In this document: positions 43,576 to 52,636 of the stretch, in pieces
Numbering within the stretch: position 1 is the first letter of the stretch
How the letters are laid out: every line of letters starts with the position of its first letter
NCBI GenBank assembly: GCA_947307055.1
Contig: CAMZHX010000007.1
Location: 62,001 to 126,000 of the forward strand
From: an uncultured Selenomonadales bacterium
Lineage (GTDB): Bacteria > Bacillota > Negativicutes > Selenomonadales > Selenomonadaceae
DNA: 64,000 nucleotides
Reading direction: 5' to 3'
The notes under the pieces: model-generated
What the model was told of the DNA's origin: nothing
Seen by the model: the letters and a program-made list of their open reading frames with translations, nothing else
Databases searched by the model: none
Program-made: the position numbers and the translations under genes

Positions 43576-46296
43576 TTATGCCGTTTGACGTTTGACGAGC
43601 CCCGCGAAAATGCCGCCCTTCGCGACGAGTTCATCAAAGCCGCCCGTCTCTACAATTTTGCCCGCGTCCATAACGATTATCCTATCGCAATTCCGAATCG
43701 TAGAAAGTCTGTGCGCTACGATAATCCGCGTGGCCTTCAAGTTGTCCAAACTCCTCGTGACGATTGCTTGAGTTCTGTTATCGAGTGCGCTCGTTGCCTC
43801 GTCGAAAATCAAAATGGAAGGCTTCGTGACTAAAGCTCGCGCTATCAAAAGTCGTTGCCGTTGTCCGCCCGAAATATTTTTGCTGCCCTCCGAGATAACC
43901 GTTTGCATTCCCATTGGCATCATCGCAATATCCTGCGCAATGCCCGCCGCCTCAGCCGCTCGCCATGCGTCGTCTTGCGTCAAAGCGTTCGTGCCGATTA
44001 TGTTCGTGAAAATATCGCCCTGCATGAGCTGCCCATTTTGCAACACCACGCCTAATTGAGTTCGGACGCTCGGCATATTCAGTTCGGATAAGTCTTGTCC
44101 GTCGTAGTAAATCGCGCCCTTCTTTGGAGTTTCAAAACCGAGCAGCAATCTTACAAGCGTCGACTTGCCACAACCCGACCGCCCAACTATCGCGACATTC
44201 TCGCCCGCATTGATTTTAAAATTCAAGTTGTGCAAAACGTCTCTGCCCTCGACGTAGCCAAAAGTTAAATTGCTGACCTCAATCGCGCCCGATAAAATTC
44301 CCGCGTCGGGTTTATCGCCAACACTCTCCGGAACTTCCTTGAGAATCGGGCGGAAATTTTCAATGTGCGGCTGAATCGCGAAGTACTGACCGACCAAAGG
44401 AACTATGCCGTTGATAGTGCCGTTAAAACTCGTGAACGCCGCTTGAAACGCTATGAATTGCGCGTAACCTATGCCCTGAACCGTCTGACCGTTGGGGCCG
44501 ACTTCGTTCATGCCGTAAACCGCGATATAGTAAAGTGCCATCGTCAAAATAAACGGCTGAACGCTCCCGATAATTTGATTATAGTTGCCCTGCCAGCGCA
44601 GTTTTAAATTCCAATTCCAGGTCTCGCCGAAAACTTTGCTCCAAAGATAGTAAGCTTGCTTTTCTGCTCCGTGCTCGCGGAACTTCGCTAGCCCCGCGAA
44701 AATCTGTTGAATCATGCCCGCCTCGCGGTTATTCGCGTCAATCAATTTGCGGTTGAACCCGATGACCCGCCGATAGATAAACGCCGTGATAATCGCGTAG
44801 ACGAACCAAACCACAATCGCGACCGCCGTCAATTTCAAACTGTAGTAGCACATCAAAAAGACGCTCCAGAATGAAAAGACGAATCCGAACAGGCTGCCGA
44901 TAAATTCCGGACTGACAAGCCCTTTGATAACGCCCATGCCGCCCATACGACTTGCCAACTCGCCCGAAGGATATTGCCTGAAAAATTTCGTCGGCAAAGT
45001 CAAAAGCCTGTTCCAAAGTGCCGCTTCGGTCGCCATATCAATTCGCGTCGTGATTCTCATAACCGCAATCGTCCGGACAATTCCGAGCGATGCCATTGTA
45101 AAACTTGTGACCATTGTGACTTGCGTGACGGTCGCGAGCCCTTCGCGGTCGAGTATCGGAATTATGTCTTGGAAAATCGTTTCGGTGACTATCGGCATGA
45201 CCAGCGGGATTAGCCCCGAAAATAATCCGACCGCGATAACCGTTTTGTAATCGGCTATCCAACACTGCTTGAAGATGAATTTCAGCAGGTCGAAAATTTT
45301 CAGCTCCCGCGCAGGGAATCCGCCATAACATTCAAACGCGCTCGCGTCGATTTTTTTCGCGACCTCGTCAGTAACTTTTATGCCGTCGTAATGTTTCCGC
45401 GTAACGAGTTTGTAATTGCCAGGACCAATCGGAATAATAGCCGCCAACAATTTTTCATCGCCGTAGTAGCCAATCAAAGTGCCGCTGTCTTTTTTGTACC
45501 AATCCTCAACGAGCGTCACGAGTCGCATTTGCATATTGCCCTTTTGAATGAGCCGCCGTAGCAATCTTATCTGGTCAAATTTGCGCGTGAGTTCTGCCGC
45601 AATGGTGATATTATCTGTCGGCATGTTGAGATGCCTCGCGATGCGGTGGACGATAAATGTTGCCTCCTCAAGTTTTTCGTCGCGGGAAATGGTTTCGCTG
45701 AAATTGGAAGTCTCCTCGCCGAAAAGACTTGAGATAGCGTCGTCGACAATGCGCCGCTGATTTCTTTCGCGAACTTCGACGCGCCGCGAAAATTTTTTAT
45801 CTTCTGCCGTGAATCGCACGCCCAACAGCATGGAAAAAATTCCCTCGTTCTCGCTGAAGGCTTCCATTAAATCTTCCTCGTCGTCGAGGAAATTTTCTTC
45901 GCGCCACTTTATCAAAATGTCGTCGCCCTTATCTGCCAAAAGGCTCAGCCACGACAACTTTATCAGCTCCGCGAACCACTTGCGCATTAAAATTTTCAAT
46001 TCTTCGCGCTCAACTTCGTCGAACGTCAAAATTTTTATCTGCGAATCTTCGACGGCATAAATTTGCGTTTCGGTCTGCTCGAACTCGTCCAAACTCGGAA
46101 AGGCAGCCTCGCCCGCCGCCAACTCGCATAAAAATTGTTGACGGAAGGAGCCTTCGGCGCGGGTCACGGCGTAAACTTCAATCTTGCCCGCCTCGACCAA
46201 TGCGAGCCTTGCGCCGTCCTCAACTTTGAATCTGTCGCCCGCCGTCAGCGATATACTTTTATTCAATAGGCTCAACTTCCTGGCTCCTCTCCTCAA
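43576..46296 (-). CDS. NHLP-type export ABC transporter, permease/ATPase without peptidase
   Basis: The 906-residue protein matches the second ABC protein of NHLP (nitrile-hydratase-leader) bacteriocin export systems. Residues 1-330 are a soluble region that starts with a cyclic-nucleotide-binding-like fold (ISLTAGDRFKVEDGARL). A six-helix permease spans about 345-620. The ATPase has GRSGCGKSTL, NISGGQRQRLLIARAL and ILIFDEATSALD. It overlaps the C39 transporter gene by 38 bases. The two probably form a heterodimer. No precursor peptide gene is next to it. Confidence 0.88.
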   Translation of the reverse strand: MRRGARKLSLLNKSISLTAGDRFKVEDGARLALVEAGKIEVYAVTRAEGSFRQQFLCELAAGEAAFPSLDEFEQTETQIYAVEDSQIKILTFDEVEREELKILMRKWFAELIKLSWLSLLADKGDDILIKWREENFLDDEEDLMEAFSENEGIFSMLLGVRFTAEDKKFSRRVEVRERNQRRIVDDAISSLFGEETSNFSETISRDEKLEEATFIVHRIARHLNMPTDNITIAAELTRKFDQIRLLRRLIQKGNMQMRLVTLVEDWYKKDSGTLIGYYGDEKLLAAIIPIGPGNYKLVTRKHYDGIKVTDEVAKKIDASAFECYGGFPARELKIFDLLKFIFKQCWIADYKTVIAVGLFSGLIPLVMPIVTETIFQDIIPILDREGLATVTQVTMVTSFTMASLGIVRTIAVMRITTRIDMATEAALWNRLLTLPTKFFRQYPSGELASRMGGMGVIKGLVSPEFIGSLFGFVFSFWSVFLMCYYSLKLTAVAIVVWFVYAIITAFIYRRVIGFNRKLIDANNREAGMIQQIFAGLAKFREHGAEKQAYYLWSKVFGETWNWNLKLRWQGNYNQIIGSVQPFILTMALYYIAVYGMNEVGPNGQTVQGIGYAQFIAFQAAFTSFNGTINGIVPLVGQYFAIQPHIENFRPILKEVPESVGDKPDAGILSGAIEVSNLTFGYVEGRDVLHNLNFKINAGENVAIVGRSGCGKSTLVRLLLGFETPKKGAIYYDGQDLSELNMPSVRTQLGVVLQNGQLMQGDIFTNIIGTNALTQDDAWRAAEAAGIAQDIAMMPMGMQTVISEGSKNISGGQRQRLLIARALVTKPSILIFDEATSALDNRTQAIVTRSLDNLKATRIIVAHRLSTIRNCDRIIVMDAGKIVETGGFDELVAKGGIFAGLVKRQTA

Positions 46297-48469
46297 TCAG
46301 TCTGCGGTATGGCCCGTCGTGTTGAATCATTTCGCGATGCGTGCCGCGCTCCATAACGTGGCCATGCTCCAAAACGATTATCTCGTCGCAGTCGCGAATC
46401 GTTGAAAGTCTATGCGCAACTATCAAGCACGAACAACCGCGCCGCCTTATATTTTCAAGAACAGTCTGTTCAGTCATTGGGTCGAGAGCGGAAGTTGCTT
46501 CGTCGAGAATCAGCAGGGAAGGATTTATCGCCAAAGCTCGCGCAATTTCTAAGCGTTGACGTTGCCCGCCGCTGAAGTTTAAACCGCCCTCCGAAACTTT
46601 CGAGTCGTAACCGTTTTCGAGTTGCAAAATATCTTCGTGAATGCAAGCGTCTTTAGCGGCACGAATGACTTCCGCCTTTTCAATCGACGAATCAAACAGC
46701 GTCAAATTTTCTGTGACGGTGCCGGTGATTTGGAAAATATCTTGGTCGACCGCCGCAACCGAATTGACTATCGCGGCTCGCGGAATCTCACGACGCAATT
46801 TGCCATCGAAACGAACTTCGCCGCTCCACTCCTCGTAAATGCCCGTGACGACCTTTGCGACCGTCGATTTGCCAGAGCCACTCGCCCCGACAACCGCAAT
46901 CCAATGACCAGGCTTTATGTGCAAAGAAAATTTATTCAGCAACGGCTTTTCGAGCGGGCTGTAACCAAAATCAATTTCGCGCAATTCCAAATCGCCATTC
47001 AACCTGTCGACCGTCCCTGAAACTTCTTCGTCGCGGCAATTCAAATCGTCAATTTCATAGCGGCGCACGTCGTCGAGCCTTTGCATTTGCATTTCAGTTG
47101 ATTGCAACGTCGAGCCCAAACCTAACAGCGCATTCACCGGAGCTTGGAAACTCCCCATCAAATTTTGGAACGCCATAAACATACCGGCAGTCATTGCGCC
47201 ATCCATTATCGAGAAGCCGCCCAGCGTCATAATCAACGCGCCGTTTATGCCGCCCAGCAACGTCGGAATAATTGTCGCGGTCATCTGCCACAACGCCGCG
47301 TCTTGGCTCGCCGATAAAACTTTTGCCTTGTAGCCTGCCCACTTCGCGAAAAAGTCTGCCTCGTTGCCATTGGCCTTTATCGTCTCAATCATCATCAGCC
47401 CATTCATTGTCACGCCGTAACCTTTGCCCGCGTCCTGTTGAATTTTCATGTTCAAATCGGTTAGGTGCCTTCGGAGCGCGAAGAAAATTATTATGTCGAT
47501 ACTCGAAAAGAATATGCCGATGATTGTCAGCGTGACGTTATATTGAAGGAGCAGGAGCAAATAAAAAATCGCGACGAGCAAATTTAAAACCGCCGTCGCT
47601 GCCGGTCCGCTCAATACGCCCGCGATTGATTCGTTGAAGCTGACACGCGACGCGACTTCCGCCGCATAACGCTGATTGAAAAATTGCATGGGCAAGCGCA
47701 GTAAGTGCCAGAAGAAACTAGACGAATCGGCGAGCGTCAATTTCCTTTGCCAGCGCGTCAAGATTACCGCTTGCAGCCAAGTCATTGAGCCGCAAACTAA
47801 AAATGATACCGTCATTGCCAAGCAGAAATTGAACATCCAATCGGGGTGTTTGCGCGTCAAAATGTCGTCGAGGAAAACTTGACCCATGACCGGCGACGCT
47901 AGACCTGGAATTATCATGCCCAAGTTCAAAAGCAAAATGAATAACGCTGACCATTTGTCCTGCATGAGTTTTTCCGCGACGGCTTTGAAAATGTTATAGC
48001 GGCGACCTTCGGGCTTGAAATCTTCAGTGGGGGTTATGTGCAACGCGACGCCCGTATAAGACGTGCGGAACTCGTCCCATTTGACGGTTCGTCGACCCAT
48101 TGCCGGATCATTTAAATAAACTGTCTCGCCCTTAATGCCTTCGAGAACCACAAAATGATTGAACTCCCAATGGATTATTAGCGGATATGCGCCGACCTCC
48201 CTTAACCTGTCGGCATTCCATTTGTAGCCATTCGCCTTGCAATTTCGATTACGCGCCGCACGGATTACGCAACTGGCCTTCGAGCCGTCGCGATTAACGC
48301 CGCATTCTTGACGCAACTTTTCGAGCGGGAGCCATAACTTGTAATGCGCCAAAATCATTGACAGAGACGCCGCGCCGCACTCGGTCGCCTCCATTTGCAA
48401 TATCGTCGGCACCTTCACTCGCGTAGAGCTTATGCCGAAAAAATCTTTTATCTTGTCTATCAAACTCAT
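46259..48469 (-). CDS. NHLP-type export ABC transporter with C39 peptidase
   Basis: The 736-residue protein has three parts: a C39 peptidase (1-150), a permease with about six helices (165-450) and an ATPase (490-736). The peptidase is intact: Gln25, Cys31 (MEATECGAAS), His105 (FNHFVVLEG) and Asp121 (LNDPAMG). Such domains cut cargo leaders after a double glycine during export. The ATPase has GASGSGKST, NFSGGQRQRLEIARAL and LLILDEATSALD. It starts directly after the stop of the adaptor gene. Candidate cargo in this window is the RTX protein at 960-3545. Confidence 0.92.
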   Translation of the reverse strand: MSLIDKIKDFFGISSTRVKVPTILQMEATECGAASLSMILAHYKLWLPLEKLRQECGVNRDGSKASCVIRAARNRNCKANGYKWNADRLREVGAYPLIIHWEFNHFVVLEGIKGETVYLNDPAMGRRTVKWDEFRTSYTGVALHITPTEDFKPEGRRYNIFKAVAEKLMQDKWSALFILLLNLGMIIPGLASPVMGQVFLDDILTRKHPDWMFNFCLAMTVSFLVCGSMTWLQAVILTRWQRKLTLADSSSFFWHLLRLPMQFFNQRYAAEVASRVSFNESIAGVLSGPAATAVLNLLVAIFYLLLLLQYNVTLTIIGIFFSSIDIIIFFALRRHLTDLNMKIQQDAGKGYGVTMNGLMMIETIKANGNEADFFAKWAGYKAKVLSASQDAALWQMTATIIPTLLGGINGALIMTLGGFSIMDGAMTAGMFMAFQNLMGSFQAPVNALLGLGSTLQSTEMQMQRLDDVRRYEIDDLNCRDEEVSGTVDRLNGDLELREIDFGYSPLEKPLLNKFSLHIKPGHWIAVVGASGSGKSTVAKVVTGIYEEWSGEVRFDGKLRREIPRAAIVNSVAAVDQDIFQITGTVTENLTLFDSSIEKAEVIRAAKDACIHEDILQLENGYDSKVSEGGLNFSGGQRQRLEIARALAINPSLLILDEATSALDPMTEQTVLENIRRRGCSCLIVAHRLSTIRDCDEIIVLEHGHVMERGTHREMIQHDGPYRRLIEERSQEVEPIE

Positions 48470-49438
48470 TTATCTGCTCCGCAACCACTGACTTAATTTG
48501 TAGAAAACTTTTTGAATCGGCGGTTTGCGCTCGATTATGATTGAGCCCGTGCAGAAACTGCCCGGCGTTATCGGCTTATGCTCCCCGACTTTTGAAGTCC
48601 ACAAATAGCCCGATTTATCATCTGCATCTTTTACCAAATCGAATGTCACTTCCATAACCGCCGAATTGTTCTGCGATTGCAAAATCCATTGCGCGAGTTG
48701 CGCGTTGCCTAAGTGTTGCTGTATTCCTTGAATCGTCATTGGGTATTGCGAGATGTTCCGCACGACGCCCAATAAATTCCCCGACTGCGATACGTCAACG
48801 CCATTTGGCGCAAGTTGAATCGACATGCCAGGCTCTATGCGCTTGCCCTTGTCGACCGGAATATATAAAAGCCCCGTCAATTCGTCGCGATTTTGCGTGA
48901 TTCGCACAGAGCAAATTGGCATACCCGCATTCACCATCGAGCCCTCATCGACCATAACTTCATCAATTATGCCGTCGTAGTCGCTGTAAATATTTTCCGC
49001 GACCGTCTGCTGATATTCTTTAGCATTGTATTGGTAGGCGCGCCCCATAGCGTCTTTGTCGCTCGACGCAAGCCCCATGCCGTATTGAGCCATTCGCGTA
49101 TCAGCCGATTGTGAAGCCTGTTCCACATACGCTATTAAATCGCCCTTCTTTACTCTCATGCCTGGTTTGGCGTAAAGACGTTCTATTTTCCCGTTTGTTA
49201 CGTGCGTTATGTTCAAGACGCCTGCCGAGTCCATGATTAGCCCCATGCCGTCAGCTTTGACCGTGAACGCACCGTATATCGACCACAACACCACAGAGAA
49301 TAACAAAACTAATATAGCCACTAACGCCATCCAACTTATCGGCGTGGTTATCGGCAACATTGTATCCAATTTTTCGGGCGAGCGTAATTTGTCGAGGGCT
49401 TCCTGACTAAATATCTGACTTTTATTCGCCTGCTGCAT
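48470..49438 (-). CDS. HlyD-like export adaptor, NHLP system type
   Basis: The 322-residue membrane fusion protein has one N-terminal helix at about 33-55 and a barrel-sandwich (biotinyl-lipoyl-like) domain: GLIMDSAGVLNITHVTNGKIERLYAKPGMRVKKGDLI, with its partner half at about 150-175. It should link the inner-membrane ABC pair to the outer channel. Its TAA/ATG junction with the upstream adaptor overlaps by one base. Confidence 0.87.
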   Translation of the reverse strand: MQQANKSQIFSQEALDKLRSPEKLDTMLPITTPISWMALVAILVLLFSVVLWSIYGAFTVKADGMGLIMDSAGVLNITHVTNGKIERLYAKPGMRVKKGDLIAYVEQASQSADTRMAQYGMGLASSDKDAMGRAYQYNAKEYQQTVAENIYSDYDGIIDEVMVDEGSMVNAGMPICSVRITQNRDELTGLLYIPVDKGKRIEPGMSIQLAPNGVDVSQSGNLLGVVRNISQYPMTIQGIQQHLGNAQLAQWILQSQNNSAVMEVTFDLVKDADDKSGYLWTSKVGEHKPITPGSFCTGSIIIERKPPIQKVFYKLSQWLRSR

Positions 49439-50604
49439 TACTTCCCGCCTCCCACCAAAGTCACAGTAACTTTCGCGCCTTCCTCCAAACCTTTAGTCGC
49501 GGAAGTTATGACGGTATCGCCTTCCCTTAGCCCCGTCAAAATCTCAACGTATTTACCGTCGTCCGCGCCCGTCGTGATTCTGCGGCGGTCGAGGGTATTT
49601 TCGGGCGTCACTATGAAAACGTATTGCCTATTTTCGCTTAGAGCCGTCAGAGGTATCGTCAAGGCGTTGTGAGATGTCGACCTTATCAGCTCAACGTCGC
49701 TATAGGCTTGCTGCTCCAAAATCCCGACGCTGTTATCGACTTCAAAAACGACTTTGCGCATAGCGGCTTGGTGATTCAAATCGGGCATAATCTCTTTGAC
49801 GTAGACGGGGAAAATTTGTTTGCTACCCAGATTGCCCGCGCCGTATTCGGTGTCGTAAGCCTTCTTAAAAGATTTGCTGTTCATGAAGTTTAGCTCGAAT
49901 CGCTCGCCAACGCTCAAAGTTCTTGCGCCGGCGTCTTCTACTGGTACTGAAAATGTCAGCCGCTCGAAATTACCGACAAGGGCAATCGGGGTGCCCGCGT
50001 TGACATACGCGCCGATTTGTTTATACATAATCAAAATTTCGCCGTCAATCGGAGCTATGACTTCCTGCCGCGAATCCTGAACCAATAATTGTTCTTTGAC
50101 GGCTTGCGCCTCGCGAAGACTAGCCTGAGCCGCCTCGTAATTCAATTTTGCCTCGTCGTATTTCTCAAGCGACGTAGCGTTTCTATCTTTAAGTCTGGTG
50201 TAGCGGTCGAAAGAATTTTTTGCTCTCAGGAGTTGCGCTTCGGCCTTAGCTATCGAGCTGTCTGCCTGTTGAATTTTTATCGGAATGTCTTCGTTGACGA
50301 GCTCGAAAATAGTTTGCCCGCGAGTTACGTAAGAATTTTTTTTGACAAAGGAATTTTCGATTCGCCCGTTAATCAGCGCGACGGCGTCAGCCATTTCGTC
50401 CGAGCTCAAATTTATCGTCTCAAGCTTAAAGACCGGGCTCAAATTGCGATACTTAGCCCTTTCGCCCTGCAATGGGATTGTGCGTTCTTTCATGCGCATT
50501 GCTATTTGATTTTCGCCGCTCTCGTTCAGATACGTCCCGTAGACTATCAGCCCAATCGCCATCATCAAAATCACTACGAGCCCGACGGCATAAAACTTTT
50601 TCAT
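49438..50604 (-). CDS. Periplasmic adaptor (HlyD/RND-type)
   Basis: The 388-residue adaptor has an N-terminal membrane helix, then NGRIENSFVKKNSYVTRGQTIFELVN (lipoyl-like half), a helical hairpin at about 120-180, the second half (VIAPIDGEILIMYKQIGAYVNAG) and a C-terminal barrel with GDTVITSATKGLEEGAKV. Having two adaptors in one export operon is typical when a TolC channel is used in a diderm cell. It overlaps tolC by four bases. Confidence 0.88.
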   Translation of the reverse strand: MKKFYAVGLVVILMMAIGLIVYGTYLNESGENQIAMRMKERTIPLQGERAKYRNLSPVFKLETINLSSDEMADAVALINGRIENSFVKKNSYVTRGQTIFELVNEDIPIKIQQADSSIAKAEAQLLRAKNSFDRYTRLKDRNATSLEKYDEAKLNYEAAQASLREAQAVKEQLLVQDSRQEVIAPIDGEILIMYKQIGAYVNAGTPIALVGNFERLTFSVPVEDAGARTLSVGERFELNFMNSKSFKKAYDTEYGAGNLGSKQIFPVYVKEIMPDLNHQAAMRKVVFEVDNSVGILEQQAYSDVELIRSTSHNALTIPLTALSENRQYVFIVTPENTLDRRRITTGADDGKYVEILTGLREGDTVITSATKGLEEGAKVTVTLVGGGK

Positions 50605-52193
50605 TGTGCGTCCTCCGTGAACGGCTCTTCAGATGCCTCCGCCGATTCCATTATCGGTCGTATATCTTTTTCCGAACGCCGTTTGACTTTGCCTTTCTCG
50701 TCGAAAATTTCAAGCGGCACTTGCGCCGATTCTTTCAACGCTTGAGGTTCGGGCGTGCCCTCGTCGATTTTATTCGCGTAAATTGCCGCGTCGATTCCTA
50801 TCGGTACGCCCATTGCCTTTTCGAGTTGCGCCCGACTTGTATAAAAATTATAAAGTGCTGAATAATAATTCGTGCGCGCCGTCGTCAATTTTTCCTGCGC
50901 GTCCATGACCATTAAGTTTGTGTCGACGCCCTCTTCGTAGCGAACTTTGGCAATTAGAAATTGTTCCTCTGCCTGCTTGACCGCGCCGAATGTCACGCCG
51001 ATATTTTTTTCCGCGACTTTCAAATTAGTATAGGCCTCGCGAATGTCTAGGCGAATTTGTTCGATTTGCTGACGGGCTTGGGATTCGGCCTTGCGCTGTT
51101 GAGCTTTAGCCTCTTGAACATTTGCGGACGTGACGTGGTTATCAAAAATATTCCAATCCAACTGAAGACCGGCTGTCCAATGTTCTTGTCCGCCGTTGTG
51201 GTCAGCTTTGAAAGCACCTTCGCCGACGATTGAACCTCTTACGATTGCAGAGACAGTTGGACGGAATCCGGACTTGGTCGAGTCGACACGCGCCTCAGCC
51301 TGTTTGACGGCGTACATTGCCGCGATTCCGTCGGGTCGATGTTCCAGCGCGTAATTCAAACACTCTGCCTCGCTCAAGTCGTAGTCCGAATAATTTTGCT
51401 CGCCGGTCAAAACCAAATCGGTATTCTCCGGCAAGCCCATTATATTATTCAATTCGGTGAGCGCGTTTTCGTAATTGCCCTGCGCGGTGTTGTAAGCCTG
51501 TTGAGAATTCGCCAGCTGAACATTAGTCGCCAAAACGTCAGACATAGCGACCGTGCCGACCTCGTATTGAATTTGAACCGTGCGCAAGTGTTCGTTGAGA
51601 AGGTTAATCGCCTCCTGTTGAACGTCGATATTGTTGCGATACTGCAACGCCCGATAGTAAGCTTGCGAGGTCTGCCATTTGACTACCTGCTTAGAATTTT
51701 CCAAACTCAAATCCGCCGTGTTCAAACCGTAACGCGCTGCCTTGCGTTGATTCTCCAACTGCCCGCCGGTATAAAGTGGCATGGACAAAGTCAACGTGTT
51801 GGCGTTTTCGCTCTGATACAGCGGATAATCTTTAGGATCAAAACTTCTGTTGGGATAATAAGCAGAATAAGCTCTTCGTTCTTCAGGCGTCATTCCGTAA
51901 AGTTGATAGCGTTGCTCGCGGAAGTCGTGATAATATCTACCGCCGATTCGATTTGCCGTGCTGTACCAATTCAATCTCAGTCCCGAACTTCGACGCACTG
52001 CCGATAAATTCCACCTTGCCATCTCGCGATCCTCTGCGCTCTGCTCGATTTGCCGATTGTTTTGCAACGCGAGTTCTATTGCCTCTTCAATCGTCAGCGA
52101 TTTTGTTTCGGCGGAACCTATCGCGGGCACAAAAAAAAATGTCGACAGCATGACGCCGATTCTCAATGCTTGTTTCGTCAAATACCATCTCAT
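50601..52193 (-). CDS. TolC-family outer-membrane channel
   Basis: The 530-residue protein has a signal peptide (residues 1-28, ending GSA) and two TolC repeats: SLTIEEAIELALQNNRQIEQS near the start, and AECLNYALEHRPDGIAAMYAVKQAEARVDSTKSGFRP in the second half. Long helical stretches with ANVQEAKAQQRKAESQARQQIEQI fit the tunnel helices. It completes a trans-envelope export path with the adaptors and ABC proteins. The signal sequence includes a run of nine T coding FFF. Confidence 0.9.
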   Translation of the reverse strand: MRWYLTKQALRIGVMLSTFFFVPAIGSAETKSLTIEEAIELALQNNRQIEQSAEDREMARWNLSAVRRSSGLRLNWYSTANRIGGRYYHDFREQRYQLYGMTPEERRAYSAYYPNRSFDPKDYPLYQSENANTLTLSMPLYTGGQLENQRKAARYGLNTADLSLENSKQVVKWQTSQAYYRALQYRNNIDVQQEAINLLNEHLRTVQIQYEVGTVAMSDVLATNVQLANSQQAYNTAQGNYENALTELNNIMGLPENTDLVLTGEQNYSDYDLSEAECLNYALEHRPDGIAAMYAVKQAEARVDSTKSGFRPTVSAIVRGSIVGEGAFKADHNGGQEHWTAGLQLDWNIFDNHVTSANVQEAKAQQRKAESQARQQIEQIRLDIREAYTNLKVAEKNIGVTFGAVKQAEEQFLIAKVRYEEGVDTNLMVMDAQEKLTTARTNYYSALYNFYTSRAQLEKAMGVPIGIDAAIYANKIDEGTPEPQALKESAQVPLEIFDEKGKVKRRSEKDIRPIMESAEASEEPFTEDAQ

Positions 52194-52213
52194 TTTATGT
52201 TACTCCGTTCAAA

Positions 52214-52636
52214 TTATATTTCGTCACGAATTTTATCATTGCTAGAAAGATTTTTCAATGCTAAAACACGCTTGACTAAAATTTCCGCGACAATGGCATC
52301 GACGGGTTCGGGCGGCACTTGCATTGATGTAGGTAAAAATTTCCGCCAACCTCGCGGGGGATTTTTCTTCCAGAATTCGCGCCTGGCCTCTTCGGTCGTA
52401 TGCTTTTCGTCGACGAGTTCAAAAGCTAAGGCCGCCGCAGAAATTTTTTTAGCCGCCGCCTTATGGGTGGTGCCGTCGCCCAAAATCACTTTTTCTATCG
52501 TGAATTCCGCCGCGAGATTTTTTATCACGGTGTCGAGTTCTTCAGTCGGCACGACGCGTTGAAATTTTATATCGCCTGCCGCCGTCAAAACTGCCACGCC
52601 GCATTTGTCGCGACCAGGATCTATTCCCATGAACAT
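52214..52636 (-). CDS. YqgF/RuvX-like RNase H-fold protein
   Basis: The 140-residue protein starts MFMGIDPGRDKCGVAVLTAAG, the D-P-G opening of the YqgF/RuvX RNase H fold, and has VILGDGT and a late PVDAIVAEI with a conserved Asp. Related proteins trim pre-16S rRNA; this shorter divergent form is usually found beside DUF3084 genes. Its start overlaps the DUF3084 stop (TAATG). Role here uncertain. Confidence 0.75.
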   Translation of the reverse strand: MFMGIDPGRDKCGVAVLTAAGDIKFQRVVPTEELDTVIKNLAAEFTIEKVILGDGTTHKAAAKKISAAALAFELVDEKHTTEEARREFWKKNPPRGWRKFLPTSMQVPPEPVDAIVAEILVKRVLALKNLSSNDKIRDEI

